Source: Burkholderiales bacterium
Lineage (GTDB): Bacteria; Pseudomonadota; Gammaproteobacteria; Burkholderiales; Burkholderiaceae_C
Assembly: GCA_005789825.1 (NCBI GenBank)
Contig: SXWY01000060.1
Coordinates: 1-39,919, forward strand
Length of the DNA: 39,919 bases
Reading direction: 5' to 3'
A program made the translations under genes and the position numbers. The notes below the pieces were generated by a model. It had not been told where the DNA came from. It did no database searches and saw nothing but the letters and a program-made list of their open reading frames with translations. This document shows positions 17,233 to 25,886 of this stretch, piece by piece; position 1 is the first letter of the stretch; each line of letters begins with the position of its first letter.

Positions 17233-18519
17233 ATGACTGCCATCAACACCGAACTGATCGCCGCCCAAAACCAGGCCACGCAGGCAACGTTTGACAAAGA
17301 TTTCGCCCATTTGACAGAGCAACTCCTGCGCCGCGGCATAGACATTCAGCAGATCTGCGCGCAAGTGGCGCAATTTGGCGTGGCCATTCCGAGTTGGGGT
17401 GTGGGCACGGGCGGCACGCGCTTCGCCCGCTTTCCCGGACCCGGCGAACCACAACATGTGTTCGACAAAATCCAAGACTGCGGTGTGATCCACCAACTCA
17501 CCCGGGCCACACCTAGCGTGTCATTGCACATACCGTGGGACACCTGCAGCGATTGGGGCGAACTGCGCGACGCCGCCCAAGCAGCCGATCTGACATTTGA
17601 CGCAATCAACTCCAACACGTTCTCCGACCAAGACGGGCAAGCGCACAGCTACAAATTCGGCAGCTTGTCGCACACCGATGCCGCCACTCGGGCCCAAGCG
17701 GTCGCGCACAACGTGGAATGCATTGAAATTGGCCAACGACTGGGCTCCAAGGCTTTGACCGTGTGGGTGGGCGATGGCAGCAATTTTCCGGGTCAACAAC
17801 ATTTCCGCCGCGCGTTTGACCGGTATATGGACAGCGCCCGCCAAATTTACCAAGCACTGCCCGACGACTGGTTGATGTTTTTGGAACACAAAATTTGCGA
17901 ACCGGCGTTCTACAGCACCGTGATTCAAGATTGGGGTTCGAGCCTGATGGCAGCCCAAGCTTTGGGAGACAAAGCGCAGTGTTTGGTAGACCTCGGACAC
18001 CACGCACCCAATGTCAACATCGAAATGATTGTGGCCCGCTTGATTGCTGCTCGCAAATTGGCAGGCTTTCATTTCAACGACAGCAAATACGGAGATGACG
18101 ATTTGGACGCGGGCAGTGTCTCGCCCTACCGGTTGTTTTTGGTGTTCAACGAACTGGTCGCTGCAGCGCATGAGCAAGTGCCAGCGTTTCAACCGGCCTA
18201 CATGCTGGACCAAAGCCACAACGTCACCGACCCGATAGAAAGCCTCATGTCCAGCGCGATCCAATGCCAGCGTTCCTACGCCCAAGCATTGCTCGTCAAC
18301 CGCCAAGCGCTGGACGACGCACAACAGGCCAATGACGCATTGCTGGCCACACAGCTTCTCAAAGCCGCTTTTCAAACCGATGTCGAACCGATTTTGCAAA
18401 AAGTTCGGCGCGACGCCGGTGCCGCCGCCGACCCATTGAACACTTACCGCAGCAGTGGTTACAGACAGCGCATGGCCGTCAAGCGGCCTGCGGCGGGTCG
18501 CTCAAGCGGCATTGTGTGA
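17233..18519 (+). CDS. rhaI: L-rhamnose isomerase (Pseudomonas/Rhizobium type)
   Basis: Isomerises L-rhamnose to L-rhamnulose with divalent metal ions. The protein from the ATG at 17233 has 428 residues, close to the 430 of the well-studied Pseudomonas stutzeri enzyme and unlike E. coli RhaA. TIM-barrel metal-site segments are visible: FLEHKICEPAFYST (about 217-230), VDLGHHAPNVNIEM and GFHFNDSKYGDDDLDAGS. AAAGGC eight bases before the ATG is a reasonable ribosome site; the track start at 17119 lies inside rhaD and is rejected. It follows rhaD by 32 bases and precedes the transporter genes by 90 bases, all on the same strand. Confidence 0.94.
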   Translation: MTAINTELIAAQNQATQATFDKDFAHLTEQLLRRGIDIQQICAQVAQFGVAIPSWGVGTGGTRFARFPGPGEPQHVFDKIQDCGVIHQLTRATPSVSLHIPWDTCSDWGELRDAAQAADLTFDAINSNTFSDQDGQAHSYKFGSLSHTDAATRAQAVAHNVECIEIGQRLGSKALTVWVGDGSNFPGQQHFRRAFDRYMDSARQIYQALPDDWLMFLEHKICEPAFYSTVIQDWGSSLMAAQALGDKAQCLVDLGHHAPNVNIEMIVARLIAARKLAGFHFNDSKYGDDDLDAGSVSPYRLFLVFNELVAAAHEQVPAFQPAYMLDQSHNVTDPIESLMSSAIQCQRSYAQALLVNRQALDDAQQANDALLATQLLKAAFQTDVEPILQKVRRDAGAAADPLNTYRSSGYRQRMAVKRPAAGRSSGIV

Positions 18520-18609
18520 CAGGACTTGAGCGCGAGTTCCAGGGGGTTCGTCGCTCTGTTGTTTGTTTCATCCCCCAACACCACACCCATCCATTCAAGG
18601 AGACATTTC

Positions 18610-19593
18610 ATGAAAACAAAACTTGCCGTGGCAGCCGCCATGATGATCGGATTGGCCCAACCTGTGTTGGCTGCTGACAAAATTGCATTGGTGGTCAAAG
18701 CACTGGGTATCGGGTTTTTCGATGCCACCCACCAAGGCGCATTGGAAGCCGCCAAAGAGCTGGGTAATGTAGAAATCATTTATACCGGCCCCGCCAAAGC
18801 CACGGCTGAGGGACAAATTGAAGTCATCAACAGCCTGATCGCACAAAAAGTCAAAGCCATTGTGGTGTCTGCCAACGACCCGGATGCACTGGTGCCTGTT
18901 ACCAAAAAAGCCATGCAACGTGGCATCAAAGTGATCTCCTTTGACTCGGCCATCAGCAAAGACGGGCGCATGATGCATTTGGCACCATCGAACAATGCTT
19001 TGATTGGTGAAAAACTGGTCAAGATGACCGAAAAGTCGATTGGCAAAACCGGTGAAATCGCCGTGCTCTCTGCCACAGCCCAGGCCACCAACCAAAACAC
19101 TTGGATTGCTGAAATGAAAAAAACACTCAGCAAACCAGAATATTCCGGTTTGAAACTGGTGTCTGTGGTGTACGGCGACGACCAGACCGATAAAAGCTAC
19201 CGTGAAGCACTGGGCCTGTTCAAAAGCCACCCCAATTTGAAAGCCATTGTGGCGCCCACCACTGTGGGTATCGCAGCAGCGGGCAAAGCGGTGCAAGACG
19301 AGAAAAAAATCGGCCAGGTGTTGGTCACTGGGTTGGGTTTGCCGTCTGAAATGGCAGGCCATGTCAAGAGCGGCGCAGTCAATTCATTTGCCATATGGAA
19401 CCCCATCGACTTGGGCTATGCCTCGATCCACATCGCCAATGCGCTGATCAAAGGTGCCAAAGCTGAACCTGGTGCCAGCCTGCCCATGGGCCGTGTCGGT
19501 ACTGCCAAATTGGATGCATCGAACGAGGCGGCCATGGCTGAGCCGTTCACTTATGACGCCTCCAACGTCGACAAGTTCGCCAAGATTTTCTAA
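18610..19593 (+). CDS. rhaS: Rhamnose ABC transporter periplasmic binding protein
   Basis: Periplasmic receptor that captures the sugar and delivers it to the membrane permeases. The 327-residue product has a signal peptide (MKTKLAVAAAMMIGLAQPVLA, cleavage about after residue 21). It is followed by a type I sugar-binding fold of the RbsB/RhaS class (KIALVVKALGIGFFDATHQGA, VVSANDPDALVPVTKKAMQRG, KVISFDSAI). The GGAGA ribosome site seven bases upstream fixes the start at 18610. It is followed by a strong 12-bp hairpin before rhaT, an arrangement often seen after highly expressed binding-protein genes. The rhaS name follows the Rhizobium leguminosarum rhaSTPQ transporter, not the E. coli AraC-type regulator of the same name. 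Confidence 0.93.
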   Translation: MKTKLAVAAAMMIGLAQPVLAADKIALVVKALGIGFFDATHQGALEAAKELGNVEIIYTGPAKATAEGQIEVINSLIAQKVKAIVVSANDPDALVPVTKKAMQRGIKVISFDSAISKDGRMMHLAPSNNALIGEKLVKMTEKSIGKTGEIAVLSATAQATNQNTWIAEMKKTLSKPEYSGLKLVSVVYGDDQTDKSYREALGLFKSHPNLKAIVAPTTVGIAAAGKAVQDEKKIGQVLVTGLGLPSEMAGHVKSGAVNSFAIWNPIDLGYASIHIANALIKGAKAEPGASLPMGRVGTAKLDASNEAAMAEPFTYDASNVDKFAKIF

Positions 19594-19623
19594 GCCGTTT
19601 TATGACTTCGCCTGTTCTTGGTA

Positions 19624-19651
19624 CCCGACAAGCCCTGTCGGGCTTGTCGGG
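19624..19651 (+). other. Perfect 12-bp intercistronic hairpin between rhaS and rhaT
   Basis: CCCGACAAGCCC (19624-19635), a TGTC loop, then GGGCTTGTCGGG (19640-19651) form a perfect 12-bp GC-rich stem. No U-tract follows (gccggggatggg), so it is not a standard intrinsic terminator. By analogy with malE-malF and similar operons it may protect the rhaS message from 3' decay or cause partial termination, giving more binding protein than permease. It could also be one copy of a dispersed palindromic repeat; I see no second copy in this window. Confidence 0.65.
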
Positions 19652-19681
19652 GCCGGGGATGGGCCACTCCATTGGTTGGCT

Positions 19682-21238
19682 ATGACGATGACGCAACCCC
19701 ACAGTTGGCTGGAACTGAAAGGCATACATAAACGCTTTGGAGCCACCCATGCGCTCAAAGGCGTTGAACTGTCGCTGGTGCCTGGCGAAGTGCTGGCTTT
19801 GATCGGCGAAAACGGAGCGGGCAAGTCCACCTTGGTCAAAACGCTGACCGGGGTGTATGCGCCTGATGCGGGTCAAATTTTGGTGCAAGGTGTGCCCACT
19901 GTGTTTGCGCGGGCACAAGATGCACAACAGACCGGAATCGCCGCGGTGCACCAAGAAACCGTGATGTTTGAAGAACTCAGCGTGGCGGAAAACATTTACA
20001 TCGGCCGACAACCGGTCCTTGGACACCGGTATGCGCACATGATTGATTGGCAACGCATGTTGCAGGATGCGCAAACCGTGCTTGACAAAGTAGGGGCCGG
20101 GTTCAGCGCCAGCACCTTGGTCAAGCACCTGAGCCTGGCGCAACGCCATTTGGTAGAAATCGCGCGAGCTTTGTCGCAAGAGGCGCGAGTGGTGATTTTG
20201 GATGAACCCACGGCCGCACTGTCGCAACAGGAAATCCGAGACTTTTATGAATTGGTGCGGCATTTGAAGTCGCAAGACGTGGCCGTGCTGTTCATCACGC
20301 ACAAATTCGATGAGATTTTTTCGGTCTGTGATCGTTATGTGGTGCTGCGCGATGGCGCCACGGTCGGCACAGGCATGATCAAAGACACAGACAAAGATTC
20401 GCTGATTCGGCTCATGGCCGGGCGTGAAATCCACCAAATTTATCCTGCTATCGCAGCCAACACCGGCCCAGTGGTGTTGCAGGTTCAGCATCTGAACCAT
20501 CCCAGTGAATTCAGCCAAATCAACTTTGAATTGCGACGGGGTGAGATCCTCGGTTTTTATGGGTTGGTCGGGGCGGGCCGCAGTGAAATCATGCTGGCAC
20601 TCATGGGCTTGAACAACGCGGCCAGCGGCATCATCAAAATCAACGGCCAACAAGTGACGATTCGCAAACCAGCCGACGCTATTGGACATGGCTTGGCGTA
20701 TGTGCCTGAAGAGCGGCAACTGCAAGGCGGTATTTTGGATTTTGCGGTAATGCACAACCTCTCTATTGCAGATTTGTCAGGGGCTTTGGGGCAGCGTGCA
20801 TCCTTGTCCATCGGTCCTTGGTTGTCAGCACGCAAAGAAAACGATTTGTCAGACACCCTGATTGAACAACTGCAAATCAAAACCGCCAATGTACACACCG
20901 CACTTGGCACGCTCTCGGGGGGCAACCAACAAAAAGTGGTGATTGGCAAATGGCTGGGCATACAGCCCAACATCATCATTTTGGACGAACCCACCAAGGG
21001 CATTGATGTGGGCGCCAAACAAGCGGTTTATCGCCTGATTGCCGACATGGTCGCCCAAGGGCTGGCGGTCATTTTGGTATCCAGCGAATTACCAGAAGTG
21101 ATGCATTTGGCACACCGCATTGTGGTCATGCGAAGAGGCCGCATGGCCGCCGTGTTTGACCGCGACCAAGCAGACGCGCAAGAAGTGGTGGCCGTGGCTT
21201 CGGGATTGCGCACTGCTGACAAAGAGGTACATGCATGA
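19682..21238 (+). CDS. rhaT: Rhamnose ABC transporter ATP-binding protein (double ATPase)
   Basis: Energises sugar import. The 518-residue protein contains two fused ABC domains, as is typical for the CUT2 class. Domain 1 has Walker A GENGAGKST (42-50), the signature-like LSLAQRHLVEIARAL and Walker B VVILDEPTAAL. Domain 2 has the usual degenerate Walker A GLVGAGRSE, the signature LSGGNQQKVVIGKWL and Walker B IIILDEPTKGIDVG. The track frame begins at 19454 inside rhaS; the family start is MTMTQPHSWLELKGI at 19682. Its stop overlaps the rhaP start (ATGA). The name follows R. leguminosarum; it is not the E. coli proton symporter RhaT. Confidence 0.94.
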   Translation: MTMTQPHSWLELKGIHKRFGATHALKGVELSLVPGEVLALIGENGAGKSTLVKTLTGVYAPDAGQILVQGVPTVFARAQDAQQTGIAAVHQETVMFEELSVAENIYIGRQPVLGHRYAHMIDWQRMLQDAQTVLDKVGAGFSASTLVKHLSLAQRHLVEIARALSQEARVVILDEPTAALSQQEIRDFYELVRHLKSQDVAVLFITHKFDEIFSVCDRYVVLRDGATVGTGMIKDTDKDSLIRLMAGREIHQIYPAIAANTGPVVLQVQHLNHPSEFSQINFELRRGEILGFYGLVGAGRSEIMLALMGLNNAASGIIKINGQQVTIRKPADAIGHGLAYVPEERQLQGGILDFAVMHNLSIADLSGALGQRASLSIGPWLSARKENDLSDTLIEQLQIKTANVHTALGTLSGGNQQKVVIGKWLGIQPNIIILDEPTKGIDVGAKQAVYRLIADMVAQGLAVILVSSELPEVMHLAHRIVVMRRGRMAAVFDRDQADAQEVVAVASGLRTADKEVHA

Positions 21239-22302
21239 CAAACGCATTGATTTCTAGCGACACGTTTTCAAACGCTACCCAGGCCGCATTGCGGAGACTG
21301 ATCCACGACCGAGAGTGGTTACTGGTGGTGACCATCAGCGTATTGGTTCTGGCCATCGGGCTGCGTTCGCCCGTGTTTCTGACTTGGCGAAATGCCCACG
21401 ACATACTGAACGATTCGGCCATTTTGGCGATCTTGGTGATCGGGCAAATGCTGGTGCTGCTGATTCGCGGCATTGACCTGTCAGTGGCCAGTAACCTGGC
21501 GCTGACAGGAATGGTGTGTGCCTTGGTCGGACGGGCGTTTCCCGAGATTCCAGTGAGTGGTTTGTTGGTACTGGCTTGCACCCTGGGTGCACTGCTGGGC
21601 GGTTTCAATGGTTGGTTGATCACCGCATTCCAATTGCCGCCGATTGTGGTCACGCTGGGCACGTTGTCGCTGTACCGAGGCGCGATATTTGTGGTGAGCG
21701 ATGGCGCTTGGATTTCAGACCATGAAATTCACCCGCTGATCAAAGGCCTGCCCCGCGAACAATGGCTGGGTTTGCCAGCGCTGTTGTGGTTTGCCGCCAT
21801 CGTCGCCTTGCTGGGCACCTATCTGTTGAAGTGGCGCCAAGAAGGTCGTGAACTGTATGCCTATGGTGGCAACCCGGTGGCCGCTGTTTATGTGGGCATT
21901 CCCGTCCATCAGCGCGTGATGATGGCTTATGTGGCGTCTGGACTGCTCGCCGGTCTTTCAGGCTTGCTGTGGGTCGGTCGTTATTCGATTGCCTTCACCG
22001 AATTGGCCTCTGGATATGAACTCACGGTGATCGCGGCCTGTGTCATCGGTGGTGTCAGCATCGCAGGCGGTATAGGCAGCATCACCGGTGCCATGCTCGG
22101 CGTGCTGTTCATCGGGGTGATCAACGGTGCACTGCCGGTGATTCAAGTGTCGCCGTTTTGGCAACAAGCGATTGCAGGTGGGGTCATTTTGGTGTCCGTG
22201 GCGCTCAATGCCCGCAGCGGCCGCCGGCTTGGCAAACCTATTCTGGAGCGAGCAGAGCCTGAGACACCAACTCAACGCCATCACCACGGAGGTCACGCAT
22301 GA
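21235..22302 (+). CDS. rhaP: Rhamnose ABC transporter permease, first subunit
   Basis: Membrane channel subunit of the CUT2 family, 355 residues with about eight to ten hydrophobic segments. Family landmarks are LVIGQMLVLLIRGIDLSVASNLALTGM (the conserved GxDLSV region) and CVIGGVSIAGGIGSITGAMLGVLFIGVINGALPV near the C-terminus. It would pair with RhaQ to form a heterodimeric pore, driven by the double ATPase encoded just upstream. The start overlaps the rhaT stop by four bases and the stop overlaps rhaQ by four bases, so translation of the three is probably coupled. Confidence 0.93.
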   Translation: MTNALISSDTFSNATQAALRRLIHDREWLLVVTISVLVLAIGLRSPVFLTWRNAHDILNDSAILAILVIGQMLVLLIRGIDLSVASNLALTGMVCALVGRAFPEIPVSGLLVLACTLGALLGGFNGWLITAFQLPPIVVTLGTLSLYRGAIFVVSDGAWISDHEIHPLIKGLPREQWLGLPALLWFAAIVALLGTYLLKWRQEGRELYAYGGNPVAAVYVGIPVHQRVMMAYVASGLLAGLSGLLWVGRYSIAFTELASGYELTVIAACVIGGVSIAGGIGSITGAMLGVLFIGVINGALPVIQVSPFWQQAIAGGVILVSVALNARSGRRLGKPILERAEPETPTQRHHHGGHA

Positions 22303-23267
22303 GCGCATGGAGCACCTGGGAAAAAATTCTGCTGGGCCTGATCTTGGCCACCTATTGCGTATTTGGTTTCAGCATCGACGGGTTTTTGTCGCCCTATGCA
22401 GTGGCCGACAGTACCGCCAATTTCGCCGAAAAAACCATTGTGGCGCTGGCCATGGCGATGTTGATCATCGCCCGCGAAATCGATTTGTCTGTCGCAGCCA
22501 CCATGACGCTGTGCTCATTGGCCATGGGTTTTGCAATGCAGGCCGGTGCAGATACTGGTTGGATGGTGGTGGCGGCCTTGTTGACAGGTTTGCTGTGCGG
22601 TTTTTTCAATGGCTGGCTGGTCACCCGTCTGGCCATTCCTTCCATCGTGGTGACGATTGGCACCTTGTCTTTGTACCGCGGGTTGGCGCAAGTGCTGCTG
22701 GGCGACCAAGCCATCACGGGTTACCCTGACACATTGGTCTTGTGGGGCAACGGCACATTGGCCGATGTGTTTGAGGATTTGCCTTGGTTGATTTTGCCGC
22801 TCGAATGCGTGGTCATGTTGCTGCTGGCGCTTGTGGTCGGCATTTACATGCACAAAAGCGTGCATGGCCGGCGCATTTATGCGATGGGTGCCAACGCCAC
22901 CGCTGCCCAATTTTCAGGGATTGATGTGGAACGTTACCGATGGGGGTTGTTTGTATTCACCGGGTTGATGTCTGCGGTCGCGGCGGTGCTGCTGACAGGT
23001 CGTATTGGCAGCACACGGCCCAATCTGGCCATGGGCTGGGAACTCGACATCATCACCATGGTGATTTTGGGTGGTGTGTCCATCCATGGCGGCAGAGGCA
23101 GCATCACTGGCACCGTGTTGGCTGCGGTGTTGATGGGGGTCTTCACATTTGGTTTGGCGATGCTAAATGTCAAAGGCATCGTGATTTCCATGTTCATGGG
23201 CGGCATGCTGATATTGGCCATGGTGTTGCCGCGCTATCTGCCGCGCCAATTCACCCATACACATTGA
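22299..23267 (+). CDS. rhaQ: Rhamnose ABC transporter permease, second subunit
   Basis: Second CUT2 permease, 322 residues. It repeats the same architecture as RhaP (MLIIAREIDLSVAATMTLCSLAMG; VILGGVSIHGGRGSITGTVLAAVLMGVFTFGLAML). The two sequences are clearly diverged rather than recent copies. A pair of different permeases is characteristic of rhamnose transporters in Rhizobium, whereas ribose-type systems usually use one gene. The ATGA overlap with rhaP supports the start. The mutarotase gene begins 12 bases after the stop. Confidence 0.93.
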   Translation: MSAWSTWEKILLGLILATYCVFGFSIDGFLSPYAVADSTANFAEKTIVALAMAMLIIAREIDLSVAATMTLCSLAMGFAMQAGADTGWMVVAALLTGLLCGFFNGWLVTRLAIPSIVVTIGTLSLYRGLAQVLLGDQAITGYPDTLVLWGNGTLADVFEDLPWLILPLECVVMLLLALVVGIYMHKSVHGRRIYAMGANATAAQFSGIDVERYRWGLFVFTGLMSAVAAVLLTGRIGSTRPNLAMGWELDIITMVILGGVSIHGGRGSITGTVLAAVLMGVFTFGLAMLNVKGIVISMFMGGMLILAMVLPRYLPRQFTHTH

Positions 23268-23279
23268 CAAACACCAGCC

Positions 23280-23603
23280 ATGTCCACCCCCCACAAAACC
23301 GCATTCGCCATGTTTTTGCATCCTGGCCAACGCGAAGAATACCAACGACGCCACGATGCGATATGGCCAGAGCTGGTGAGTCTGCTCAAAGCCAGTGGCA
23401 TCAGCGACTACAGCATTTACCTGGACGAAACACACCATGTGTTGTTCGCTGTTTTACATGCCAGCGACAACCACTCCATGGATACGCTGCCACAACACCC
23501 GGTGATGCAACGCTGGTGGCAACACATGAAAGACATCATGCGTTGTCATGCTGATGGCTCTCCCGTGGTCGAGCCTTTGCCTTGCTTGTTTCACTTGGAT
23601 TGA
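23280..23603 (+). CDS. rhaU: L-rhamnose mutarotase
   Basis: Small enzyme (107 residues) that speeds alpha/beta anomer exchange of L-rhamnose so the isomerase receives its preferred form. The family pattern is clear: [21 protein letters not shown] with the conserved His25, then [20 protein letters not shown] and the Trp-rich [12 protein letters not shown]. It is called RhaM or YiiL in enterobacteria and RhaU in R. leguminosarum. No strong ribosome site is visible before the ATG, so translation may depend on coupling to rhaQ, 12 bases upstream. rhaK begins 8 bases downstream. Confidence 0.93.
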   Translation: MSTPHKTAFAMFLHPGQREEYQRRHDAIWPELVSLLKASGISDYSIYLDETHHVLFAVLHASDNHSMDTLPQHPVMQRWWQHMKDIMRCHADGSPVVEPLPCLFHLD

Positions 23604-23611
23604 GACTTTGC

Positions 23612-25045
23612 ATGTCACTGACTTTGGTACTCGACATTGGCAAGACGCATGCCAAATTGGTGTTGATTGACGCAAACGGGAAAGGGCTGTGTCGCTTCAC
23701 CCATGTCAACGTTGCGCAGCCCTCCAAAAGCTACACGGCACTGGGCGTGGCATCGCTGACCCAATGGTTATTGACCCAGATACCGCAATTGCCGCGCCGC
23801 TCTGAGATCACGCACATCAGCATCACCACGCATGGCGCCGCTGTTTGCCCCATGGACGACAACGGGTTGGTGTTGCAACCCATGGATTACGAATGGAATG
23901 GCTACGGCGAATTCCATCGACAGTGCCAACAACGTGCCTGTGTGTTTGAAGAAACCGGCTCGCCGGCTTTGCCCTTGGGTTTGAACGCAGGCTTGCAATT
24001 GGCTTGGTTAAAGCATTTCGAGCCGCAAGCCTGGTCGCGCGTGCGGCATTTGCTGCCCTATCCACAATATTGGGCTTGGTGGTTTTGCGGGCAACTCGCC
24101 AGCGAGGTGTCGTCCTGGGGATGCCACACCCATTTGTGGTCGCCCCATGAACACAGCCATTCCAGCTGGGCTTGGTCGCAAGGGTTTGATGCATTGTCAC
24201 CGCCACTTCAGCCGGCCTGGGCCGATCTGGGCATGCTGCGTCCCGAATTGGCCTCGCGCTTGGGGTTGTCACCCGACACGGTGGTGAAGGTTGGCGCACA
24301 TGACAGCAACGCCTGTTTGGCCCGCTACCTGCACACCATGCCAGGCGCAACGGTGGTGTCCACCGGCACCTGGGTGGTGGTCATGGCCACGCACGGACGC
24401 CCCGTGACACTGGATGCAAATCGCGACGAACTGTTGAATGTGAGCGTGGAAGGTCAATCCGTACCCACCGGTCGTTTCATGGGTGGGCGCGAATACGCAG
24501 TGCTGGCTGGAGACGCCAACCCTGCGCTGGCAGATACCGAGCATTTGCTGCAATTGCTTGAAGGCGGTTGGCGAGCAACGCCGTCATTTTGTGACGCAGG
24601 CGGCCCTTTTGCCGGACAAACAGGCAAGGTTTGGCAACATGACCATGCGCTAGCGCTCGAAGATGTGCCCTTGCATTTGCGTGCAGCGCTGGCAGCTTGG
24701 TATGCCGCAGAAACGTCGGTACACATCATTCGCCATTTGAGTGCAGGGCAAGCCACGCCCGTCGTTCTCGAAGGACCCTTGTCCTACAATGAAGCGTATG
24801 TGGCGGCCATGGCTGCCATGCTTGATCAATACGCTGTCTGGCGCTCTACCGACGAGCTCGAAGGCACGGCCAGGGGGGCATGGATGTTGGCGCAATGGGA
24901 CAAGCGCCAGTCCTTCCAAACCGGCTTGTCTTTGGTGCAGCCTCACAGCAGCGTGCAACACTTATTGGCCACCTGCTATGAACCCAACGCTGCATTCCCA
25001 CACCCTCGGGTCTCTTCCTTTGCTCGCCCGTGGCAAAGTTCGTGA
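23612..25045 (+). CDS. rhaK: FGGY-family carbohydrate kinase, probable rhamnulokinase (RhaK type)
   Basis: Would phosphorylate L-rhamnulose to supply the RhaD aldolase. The 477-residue protein starts [17 protein letters not shown] (phosphate-1 loop of the actin-like fold). It carries [42 protein letters not shown] and [10 protein letters not shown], a pattern I associate with R. leguminosarum RhaK rather than E. coli RhaB. The track start is a TTG ten codons upstream; the ATG at 23612 fits the family. The last 22 codons or so (from about [11 protein letters not shown]) lie over the start of purC in a different frame and do not look conserved, suggesting a C-terminus extended into the neighbouring gene. 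Confidence 0.88.
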   Translation: MSLTLVLDIGKTHAKLVLIDANGKGLCRFTHVNVAQPSKSYTALGVASLTQWLLTQIPQLPRRSEITHISITTHGAAVCPMDDNGLVLQPMDYEWNGYGEFHRQCQQRACVFEETGSPALPLGLNAGLQLAWLKHFEPQAWSRVRHLLPYPQYWAWWFCGQLASEVSSWGCHTHLWSPHEHSHSSWAWSQGFDALSPPLQPAWADLGMLRPELASRLGLSPDTVVKVGAHDSNACLARYLHTMPGATVVSTGTWVVVMATHGRPVTLDANRDELLNVSVEGQSVPTGRFMGGREYAVLAGDANPALADTEHLLQLLEGGWRATPSFCDAGGPFAGQTGKVWQHDHALALEDVPLHLRAALAAWYAAETSVHIIRHLSAGQATPVVLEGPLSYNEAYVAAMAAMLDQYAVWRSTDELEGTARGAWMLAQWDKRQSFQTGLSLVQPHSSVQHLLATCYEPNAAFPHPRVSSFARPWQSS

Positions 25046-25880
25046 CAACTATGCCGTGGGGAATGACCGCATTTTGATGGTTGCGTCCGACCGCATCAGC
25101 GCGTTTGATGTGGTCATGAACGAACCCATTCCCGGCAAAGGCGCATTGCTGACGCAAATGGCCTTGTTCTGGTTTGACAAGCTGGGGCATATTTGCCCGA
25201 ACCACTTGACCGCCGACGCCCCGGAATCGGTGGTCACCGACGCCGAAAAACCCTATGTGGTGCAACGTGCCATGCTGGTCCGTCGTTTGCAACCTATTCC
25301 TGTCGAAGCGGTGGTGCGCGGTTACCTTGCTGGCAGCGGCTGGAAAGAATACCAACACCACCGCTCGGTCTGCGGCGTACCCTTGCCAGAAGGTTTGCAC
25401 AACGCCTCGCGTTTACCAGCGCCCATCTTCACGCCCGCCGCCAAAGCGCCGGCTGGCTCTCACGATGAAAACATCAGCTTCGCACAAACGGTGGACATGA
25501 TCGGCCAAGACCTCGCTGAACGGATTCGCACCATCAGCATCGCGCTGTATGAAACCGCGTATGGCATCGCTGCGGCCAAAGGCATTTTGATTGCCGACAC
25601 CAAGTTTGAATTTGGCTTGAGCCCAGACGGCACGCTGGTGTTGATGGACGAGGTGTTGACACCGGATTCATCGCGCTATTGGCCGGCAGAGGCTTACCGC
25701 GAAGGCGCCAACCCACCGAGCTTTGACAAACAGTATTTGCGCGACTGGCTGGAAACGGCGCAAGTGGATGGGGCCGCGTGGAACAAATCACCACCCGCAC
25801 CGACCCTGCCCGAAGAAGTCATTTCTCTGACCGCAGCCAAATACCAAGAAGCTTGGACGCGGTTACAAGCGGCAGGCTGA
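24978..25880 (+). CDS. purC: Phosphoribosylaminoimidazole-succinocarboxamide synthase
   Basis: Purine biosynthesis enzyme joining CAIR and aspartate with ATP to form SAICAR. The 300-residue protein starts [28 protein letters not shown], with the conserved GKVRD motif, [34 protein letters not shown], and the C-terminal DTKFEFG and [13 protein letters not shown] signatures. The track frame begins at 24741 inside rhaK; the family start is the ATG at 24978. The first 68 bases overlap the end of rhaK out of frame, so its ribosome site, and perhaps a promoter, must lie within rhaK. cnoX converges on it with a 6-base gap. Confidence 0.97.
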   Translation: MNPTLHSHTLGSLPLLARGKVRDNYAVGNDRILMVASDRISAFDVVMNEPIPGKGALLTQMALFWFDKLGHICPNHLTADAPESVVTDAEKPYVVQRAMLVRRLQPIPVEAVVRGYLAGSGWKEYQHHRSVCGVPLPEGLHNASRLPAPIFTPAAKAPAGSHDENISFAQTVDMIGQDLAERIRTISIALYETAYGIAAAKGILIADTKFEFGLSPDGTLVLMDEVLTPDSSRYWPAEAYREGANPPSFDKQYLRDWLETAQVDGAAWNKSPPAPTLPEEVISLTAAKYQEAWTRLQAAG

Positions 25881-25886
25881 TACCGG

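Noticed and set aside
19547-20755. 402-residue minus-strand frame opposite rhaT
   Set aside because: His- and Gln-rich antisense shadow; the ABC ATPase motifs are intact on the plus strand.
24900-25045. Frameshift in the 3' end of rhaK
   Set aside because: The kinase reads through its conserved parts without interruption, and no alternative frame restores a better C-terminus, so a readthrough overlap with purC is the simpler reading.
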